From positions 124,001 to 188,000 of the forward strand of contig JAIQGG010000003.1 in assembly GCA_020072785.1 (NCBI GenBank): a stretch of DNA of 64,000 nt. The letters run 5' to 3'. Of this stretch, positions 55,982-64,000 are shown one piece after another. Source of the DNA: Terriglobia bacterium. Its GTDB lineage: Bacteria; Acidobacteriota; Terriglobia; Acidiferrales; UBA7541. The notes beneath the pieces are model-generated. The model was not told where the DNA came from and ran no database searches. It saw only the letters and a list, made by a program, of their open reading frames with translations. Within the stretch, counting starts at the first letter, position 1, and each line of letters begins with the position of its first letter. The translations under genes were made by a program, and so were the position numbers.

Positions 55982-56284
55982 ACGCGCTGCCTTCTCCTGC
56001 CCCTTTGCGCGTGCATGCAGGTGTCGCAGGAAAACGCTCAGGACTTGCGCGGCGCCAGCTTGCGGCGGACTTCGCCGGAAAAGTTGAAGAGAAGGGTGAA
56101 TTTCCTGACCTGCCGCGAATCTGCACTCCAACGACCGCGGTCATCCCCCGCGTTATGCCCGGCGTCCAGACTTATGATAGGCTCCCGCTCATGTCATCGA
56201 GCACGGGGAGCTCAATTCGGCGCTCGGCTCCTTCTCCAGCTTTCCGCGCAGCTCCTAACGCCCGCAAAAACAGAGGTGAGCCCA
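55982..56284. other. Gap before the multicopper oxidase
   Basis: 303 bases; I see no gene. A TATGAT box occurs near 56173 but lacks a convincing -35. An AGAGGTGAG ribosome site at the end belongs to the oxidase gene. Confidence 0.4.
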
Positions 56285-56929
56285 ATGGTTGTTTGGTGCT
56301 TCTGTCAACTCCTGGCGCGGCAGAGGCGAGCCGCAATTTTTTTGCTGGCGCTGGCCGTGGCTCTGCTGGCGATTGGCGCGGCGCCGGCCTTCGCCAGTGC
56401 GAACACCGCGGAGGCCAGCCTTCCCGTCGTCTCGCCCAACGATAACCGCTTGCCGGGAGGCGTCCTCAAGGACGGCGCGCTGACGATCAAGCTGGAACTG
56501 CGCGAGACGCGCTGGTATCCGGACAAGGACGGCGGACCGAGCGTGGTCGTGATGACCTTCGGCGAGGAAGGGCGCGCGCCGCAGATTCCCGGGCCGATGA
56601 TCCGCGTGCCGGAGGGCACGGAGATTCACGCCAGCGTGCGCAACCTGCTGGCCGTCAACGCCACGGTGCACGGCCTGCACGCCCGCCCCGGCGAGGCCAA
56701 CGATTCCTTCGAGATTGCGCCCGGGCAGGTGCGCGAGGCGCGCTTCCAGGCAGGTGCGCCGGGAACGTATTTCTACTCGGCGAGGACGACGAAGGAAGAA
56801 GACCCCACGCCGGCGGAGACACCGCTTTCGGGCGCCTTCATCGTGGACCGGCGGGACAGGCGCCGAACGACCGGGTGTTCGTCATCGGCCTGTGGTACGA
56901 GGAGCCTGACAAAGAATCGCTCACCGTGA
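56285..56929 (+). pseudogene. Multicopper oxidase, N-terminal fragment (frameshifted)
   Basis: First half of a secreted multicopper oxidase. ATG 56285 follows CAGAGGTGAG. Signal peptide: ARQRRAAIFLLALAVALLAI, cleaved near AFASA. A cupredoxin domain follows (ALTIKLELRETRWYPD, IPGPMIRVPEGTEIHASVRN, VHGLHARPGEANDSFEIAPG) but without a full set of copper ligands; where a second His pair could stand it reads GTYFYSARTT. After GAFIVD the frame goes wrong at about 56845-56852 and runs into nonsense (RRDRRRTTG) and a stop. Adding one base there restores DPAGQAPNDRVFVIGLWYEE, which continues as the next entry. It is either a true loss or a sequencing/assembly error. Confidence 0.8.
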
Positions 56930-58200
56930 ACGGCAAATCGTATCCCTACACCGAACGGCTCACCTACACGGTTGGAGAGGAAACGCACTGGCGCTGGATC
57001 AATCCTTCTGTGTCGGACCACGCCATGCACTTGCACGGCTTCTACTTCACCGTAAACAGCGCGGGCACCGCGGAACGCGACACCATCTACAGCCCGGAGC
57101 AGCGCCGGCGGGTGGTGACCGAGCACATGGATTCCGGCGGCACGATGACCGCAACATGGGTGCCGCAGCAAATCGGCAATTGGGTCTTTCACTGCCATAT
57201 GACAGCGCACATGGGCGTAACGGCCCGGCTGGGACACGAGGAACACGCGAAACACGAAGAAGCGGCCTATGACGATCCAGCGGACCCTGCGGATACTGCT
57301 GGTTTCGGCGGGCTGGTCGTAAAAATAACGATCTTACCCAAGGGAGGCAAGGAGCCGGCGGCAATTGCCGCTGCAGCAAATGCGCGCAAGATTCGTCTCC
57401 TCGTAAAGGAACGCCCGGCAACAGAGCAGTCTCTCGCCGGATACGCATTTCAGATTCAGGAAGGGAACGCGGAACCCGCGGGCAGGCTGACCGTGCCGGG
57501 GCCGCCGCTGGTGCTCACGCGCGGCCAGCCGGTGGAGATCACGGTCGTCAACCAGCTCCGCAAGCCCACGTCCATCCACTGGCATGGAATCGAGCTGGAA
57601 AGCTATTACGACGGTCTGGCGGGATTCGGCGGAATCGGAACGCAGATTTCCCCGCCCGTGCCGCCGGGCGGAACGTTCACGGCGCGGATGGCCCCGCCTC
57701 GCGCCGGCACTTTCATCTATCACACCCACTGGCACGATTTTGATCAACTGACCGGCGGACTCTACGGGCCGTTGATTGTGGTCGAGCCGGGGGGAAAATT
57801 CGATCCCGAAACGGACAAGATTTTCGTCATGTCCCGCGCAAGTCTGACCGAAGAAGGCCGGGCCTTGCTCGTGAACGGAAAAGAGCAGCCGCGACCGGTG
57901 ACGCTGCACAAGGGCCGCAAATACCGCTTCCGGCTGATCAACATCACTCCCAATGATGCGGATGGTGTGTTCACGCTGAAGAGCGGCGAAACGATTCTGC
58001 AGTGGCGTCTGGTCGCCAAGGACGGGCAGGATGTCCCGGCGGCGCAAGCGGTCCTGAAAGAGGCCAAGCAGCTTATTACCGTGGGCGAAACCTACGATTT
58101 CGAGTTTCAGCCGGAAACGGCGGGCGATTTTCGTCTCGAAGCGTCTGCTCCGTTTGGCAAACGCTGGGTCATCGCCCCAATCCTTGTGAGCGAGGAATAG
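56875..58200 (+). pseudogene. Multicopper oxidase, C-terminal part with permuted copper motifs
   Basis: Continuation of the gene above in another frame; taken together about 638 residues. Numbering from the GTG at 56875, the copper-binding pairs come in unusual order. First come motifs that normally end such proteins: His49, His52 and His54 in SDHAMHLHGFYF, then HCH 106-108 and His112 in WVFHCHMTAHMG. After a linker come motifs that normally begin them: HWH 235-237 (TSIHWHGIE) and HTHWH 283-287 (FIYHTHWHDFDQL). A final ligand-free cupredoxin domain ends IAPILVSEE. All four HxH pairs are kept, so a type 1 site and a trinuclear site could form. The usual axial Met after His112 is not seen. Confidence 0.82.
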
Positions 58201-58324
58201 CGGCGAAAACCATGATGCGCCGCGCGGGAATTGGCCTGCGCGGTGCTCGATCCGATGATTGGTTCGGGCATAAGAAAAACGCGCTCGTCTTTTGTTTTGC
58301 GCCCCCGTAACGCAACTTCACAAA

Positions 58325-60256
58325 TCAGCCGCGCGCTGCGAGGAGCTCACCCACGGCGCGGTGGGCCTGGTCGATGGCGGCGTCGGTGTACGCTTCCGCG
58401 CCGGCATCGGAATTGGCGATGGCGATGCTTCCAAAGCGCTGCCGGCCGATGACCCACGGCTTCTCTTCTTCCTTCCAGTCCGGATCAAAGAGCGAGCTCT
58501 GCTCGTAGGCGTAGCCGTGCGCCCAGCGGTTTACGGTGATGCCCTGGATGTCGCGCGCCGGATCGAAGCCTGCCGAACCGAGCATGCGCCCCAGTTGGTC
58601 GCGAATCTTGCGTTCGAACATCGCGAATGGCGTCTGCATCAGCTCGTAGCGCCCCGCGCGGTATTGGTTGCGCATGGGCAGCCCTGGCGCGCAGGGCGTA
58701 CGGAGCATGAAGAGCACCATGGGCTCTTCGGGCTGGCTCGGAAAATGGTATTCGCCGAGGCTGACGGGAAAATCGAGAGCGGTGTAGGTATGGTAGCCGC
58801 CTGGCGCGACGATGTGCCGCACGCCCAGCTTGTGAAACGACGCCCAGTTGGCCAGCGCCACGTGCGTGTACACCAGCGGCGCCTTCACGAGATAGGCCAG
58901 CGCCTCCTTCTGCTTCTCCGGCAGCTCCGGGCACAAATACGGGATCATGCCGTTGTAACATGCCAGGACACAGTGTTTGGCTTGCACGCTGTACAGCTTC
59001 TTGTTGCGCACGTAAACGATCTCCACGGTCTTCCCTGCAACGCTTCCGGCATCCGCGTGGCGGGCCTCCACCACTGTGCTGTTCAGCCGCATGCGCACGG
59101 AAGAAGCGGCATTGTCGAGGCGGCTGTAATCGGCGCGTGAGGTAACCACATCGTCCATGGTGTGCCCCGGCACGGCCGCGGGAAGGAGAGCGCGCACCAG
59201 CAGCCGCGCGATCGCGGCGTTGCCATCCGGAAAATGGAAAATATACGGCTCTTCTTCGTGCTTCTCCTGCCCCGCGATGCCCAGGCCATCGAACCCGGCG
59301 TAGGAGAACGATCCGTAATCGTCCCCGGCTTCATAGCAGTCCAGCGCGGAAACGGCGTCAATGCCCACGCAGAAGAGATCGTGCGGGAAGGTCTGAAAAA
59401 ACTTCAGCGCTTCCGGATGGACCTTGCAATACTGCGTGAGATAGTCCGCGTAGCTGATCCGGGCGAGCTTCGCGCGCTTCTCTTCCCGCGACAGCCCCAG
59501 CAGATAGTCCACCTTTTCCATATAGGCACGGGCGATATCGCGCCGCGCCACATCGGAGAGCGGCGCCTTGGCCAGAAATTCGCGCCACGGCGTGCTGTTC
59601 ATGCCTGTCACCAGGCGGTCCGCTCCGAACGTTTCCCGGTCGAAAAACGCGGCCGTGCCCAGTTTCGCGTAGAGCTTCTGGTCGTAAGCCTTGTAGAAGC
59701 GCCGGGTTTCGACGCCCAGCTCGGCCAGCAGGGCCTTGGCCACTTTGCTGTATTTCCCGGGACTCTCGAGGGACTGCGTCCCGCCGTAGCTCAGCAGCGT
59801 CCGGCCGCCAGCGCGAAATTCGTTGCGCTTGGCGTGGCCCCCAAAGTCGTCGTGATTATCCAGAATGAGAACGCGCGCATCCGTGCCGGCGTTCTGGCGA
59901 TAGAAGTACGCCGCGGCCAACCCGCTGATGCCCCCGCCGACCACTGCCAGGTCGTAGGCTTTGCCCGTCGCCGCGGGCGCGCCCCAGGCGTTCCACCGTT
60001 CGCCGTCGCGCAGGCGGTGTGCGTAGGTGAACGTGCCGTCGTGGTTGCCACGCATCCCGGTCAGCGCCGGGGGGTAGTAACCCGGCGCCGTCTCCGGCGC
60101 GGCTTCGTCCAAGGTCATGGCCCCGAGCAACGCCTCGCCGGCCAGCGAACCGCCCAGCAGCGACGCGCCGGCGCCAACGGCGACACCGTTCAGGAAATCG
60201 CGCCGCGTGATCGCGCGGTCCATCCCCAGCTCCCGATCCTTCGATTCCTTGCTCAT
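58325..60256 (-). CDS. Tat-exported FAD-dependent oxidoreductase, spermidine dehydrogenase-like
   Basis: Periplasmic flavoprotein of 643 residues in the NAD(P)/FAD amine-oxidase-like group; some relatives are annotated spermidine dehydrogenase, but the substrate here is unknown. ATG 60254-60256 follows AGGGGGG. A twin-arginine signal is clear: [20 protein letters not shown]. The dinucleotide site is [20 protein letters not shown] with [14 protein letters not shown] as the second FAD strand. Further segments are [40 protein letters not shown] and the C-terminal FAD contact [17 protein letters not shown]. Folded export with bound FAD fits the Tat signal. It is convergent with the multicopper oxidase. 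Confidence 0.9.
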   Translation of the reverse strand: MSKESKDRELGMDRAITRRDFLNGVAVGAGASLLGGSLAGEALLGAMTLDEAAPETAPGYYPPALTGMRGNHDGTFTYAHRLRDGERWNAWGAPAATGKAYDLAVVGGGISGLAAAYFYRQNAGTDARVLILDNHDDFGGHAKRNEFRAGGRTLLSYGGTQSLESPGKYSKVAKALLAELGVETRRFYKAYDQKLYAKLGTAAFFDRETFGADRLVTGMNSTPWREFLAKAPLSDVARRDIARAYMEKVDYLLGLSREEKRAKLARISYADYLTQYCKVHPEALKFFQTFPHDLFCVGIDAVSALDCYEAGDDYGSFSYAGFDGLGIAGQEKHEEEPYIFHFPDGNAAIARLLVRALLPAAVPGHTMDDVVTSRADYSRLDNAASSVRMRLNSTVVEARHADAGSVAGKTVEIVYVRNKKLYSVQAKHCVLACYNGMIPYLCPELPEKQKEALAYLVKAPLVYTHVALANWASFHKLGVRHIVAPGGYHTYTALDFPVSLGEYHFPSQPEEPMVLFMLRTPCAPGLPMRNQYRAGRYELMQTPFAMFERKIRDQLGRMLGSAGFDPARDIQGITVNRWAHGYAYEQSSLFDPDWKEEEKPWVIGRQRFGSIAIANSDAGAEAYTDAAIDQAHRAVGELLAARG

Positions 60257-60351
60257 GGCAACCCCCCTGACTGACACAACCGCCACGAATTATAGCTTTC
60301 GGCAGGGTGGATGGAAAAAGTACAGCGCACTCCGCTCGCGAAACGGTAGGA

Positions 60352-62961
<2,610 letters not shown>

Positions 62962-63369
62962 CGCTCCAGCCTCTTGCCCGATCGCCCTGGCTAGCGCTGC
63001 GATGGATCATACTCCGAAGATCAGATGGAATGCCACGCGCGGCCCGCAGACCCTTCCGACCCACAAAGCCCTTATAACGCATTGCGCAAGCAAGAGTTAG
63101 CCACAGCTCGTTCATTCCGGTTGTGGCACCCACGGCACCCTGTGTACTAAGAAGTTCCCCCCGCCCCCCGGGGAGTGGGTGCTAGGACGCAGAAAGAGCT
63201 GCATTCTGAGGCAAATCGCGCAAGAGCCCTGATTTACGGTTCTAAAACAACTCTAAGTCCTTTGTTTACAGCATATAAGCCTGACCGCCAGACTCCCTAC
63301 GTGGTATAGCGCGTGCTTCTTCATATCACTGCATGAAGTCGGTACCCGCGCTATAGGAAAGGCTTTAGC
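62962..63369. other. Regulatory gap before the second oxidoreductase operon
   Basis: 408 bases between divergent units without a gene. It holds a C/G run (GTTCCCCCCGCCCCCCGGGG at 63155-63174) and an A/T-richer stretch with AACTCTAAGTCCTTTGTTTA (63249-63268). Similar run-plus-AAGTCC words occur near 14952-15076. I cannot define a promoter. Confidence 0.45.
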
Positions 63370-63651
63370 ATGGCCAACGAACCTCGCGGAAAAGTGACCA
63401 TCGACATTCAGGAATGCAAGGGATGTGGTTTGTGCGTGGATGCCTGTCCCCCGAAGTGCCTGGAGCTGGCCCCCGAGTTGACCACCTATGGCGTGCATCC
63501 CGGGCGCTACCTCGGTAGCGGTTGTACCGGCTGCGGGATCTGCTTCTACGCCTGCCCGGAGCCCGGCGCCATCACTGTCTATCGCATGATGCCGCCCCCG
63601 AAATCGGCGACCACCCTGTCTCAGGAGGCCAACCGTGCGGCAACTCTCTAA
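63370..63651 (+). CDS. korD: 2-oxoacid:ferredoxin oxidoreductase, ferredoxin-like delta subunit
   Basis: Small iron-sulfur subunit (93 residues) of a multi-subunit 2-oxoacid:ferredoxin oxidoreductase, passing electrons to ferredoxin. Two [4Fe-4S] sites are complete: [15 protein letters not shown] and [14 protein letters not shown]. The ATG at 63370 follows AGGAAAGGCTTTAGC. The next subunit begins inside its last codons (17-base overlap), so the two are translationally coupled. Exact 2-oxoacid (2-oxoglutarate, branched-chain or pyruvate) cannot be decided; the Kor/Vor type is favoured by the subunit order. Confidence 0.92.
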   Translation: MANEPRGKVTIDIQECKGCGLCVDACPPKCLELAPELTTYGVHPGRYLGSGCTGCGICFYACPEPGAITVYRMMPPPKSATTLSQEANRAATL

Positions 63652-64000
63652 AGGCAATGTCGCGGTGGTGAAGGGCGCGCTGCTCGCCGGCTGCCGCGCG
63701 TACTACGGATACCCCATCACTCCCGCCAGCGAAATTGCCGAAGCGGCCGCGGAGTTTTTCCCGCAGGTCGGCGGCACCTTCCTGCAGGCGGAAAGCGAAG
63801 TCGCGGCCATCAATATGGTTTACGGCGCGGCGGCGGCGGGCATGCGCGTGATGACGGCCTCCTCCGGCCCTGGCATCAGCTTGATGCAGGAGGGCATCTC
63901 CTACCTTGCCGGCGCCGAGCTGCCCTGCGTGATCGTGGACGTCGGGCGCGGCGGGCCGGGTCTGGGCAACATCGCCCCGGAGCAAGGCGACTACTTCGCG
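63635..64000 (+). CDS. korA: 2-oxoacid:ferredoxin oxidoreductase alpha subunit, N-terminal part (runs off right edge)
   Basis: Start of the alpha subunit; 122 codons are in the window. GTG 63635-63637 follows AGGAGG at six bases, within the end of korD. The first residues are [20 protein letters not shown], then the family signatures [60 protein letters not shown] and [16 protein letters not shown], which fit the KorA/VorB type. The catalytic beta subunit should follow beyond the window. With nifJ at 37867 this is the second ferredoxin-dependent 2-oxoacid oxidoreductase here. Confidence 0.93.
   Translation, partial: MRQLSKGNVAVVKGALLAGCRAYYGYPITPASEIAEAAAEFFPQVGGTFLQAESEVAAINMVYGAAAAGMRVMTASSGPGISLMQEGISYLAGAELPCVIVDVGRGGPGLGNIAPEQGDYFA

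Overview
The window looks like a chromosome segment of an Acidobacteriota bacterium, probably class Terriglobia. The reasons are the high GC content, an Oar-type TonB-dependent receptor with a carboxypeptidase-regulatory-like domain (left edge), a protein of the acidobacterial VWFA-related family (18299-19360), two DUF3857-type secreted proteins, and an OPT-superfamily transporter next to a rhomboid protease. Species cannot be named from this sequence. No rRNA, tRNA, CRISPR array, prophage or insertion sequence was seen. Most of the window is core or housekeeping DNA.

Layout. 1-4.2 kb: receptor start, serA, and a scar of decayed gene fragments between them; then a GatB/YqeY-domain gene. 4.3-12.3 kb: a conserved hypothetical gene, two overlapping secreted transglutaminase-like proteins, an OPT transporter and a rhomboid protease. 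12.3-15.1 kb: a lower-GC island holding one gene, a SIR2-like/SEC-C protein that resembles single-gene phage-defence effectors. 15.1-33.4 kb: central metabolism (pyk, gpmI, eno, glgC, homoserine dehydrogenase, a 2-hydroxyacid dehydrogenase) mixed with peptidases, small enzymes, a lysoplasmalogenase-like protein and rpsU. 33.5-37.8 kb: a zinc-ribbon protein, an O-methyltransferase, a guanine-deaminase-like enzyme and a solo GroEL paralogue without groES. 37.8-43.4 kb: a tight run of pyruvate:ferredoxin oxidoreductase, a dihydroorotate-dehydrogenase-like protein and an ECF sigma factor fused to a zinc-finger anti-sigma-type domain. 43.6-50.2 kb: OsmC protein and a TolC-adaptor-RND efflux operon ending in a small membrane protein. 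50.2-58.2 kb: two MFS transporters, a three-domain acyl ligase-carrier-acyltransferase fusion and a frameshifted multicopper oxidase whose copper motifs are in permuted order. 58.3-64 kb: a Tat-exported FAD oxidoreductase, a Na,K-ATPase-like P-type pump and the start of a second 2-oxoacid:ferredoxin oxidoreductase operon.

The metabolic genes cover lower glycolysis (gpmI, eno, pyk), conversion of pyruvate through ferredoxin (nifJ), glycogen precursor synthesis (glgC) and serine and threonine/methionine branches (serA, hom). Two ferredoxin-linked 2-oxoacid oxidoreductases suggest a facultatively anaerobic or micro-oxic lifestyle (inference).

The most unusual layer is a dispersed palindrome of about 22 bp (core TGACCGC-NAA-GCGGTCA), seen ten times in this window, mostly between genes but once in frame inside an MFS transporter. 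The best candidates for novel biology are the SIR2/SEC-C gene, the permuted multicopper oxidase, the sigma/zinc-finger fusion coupled to nifJ, and the palindrome family.
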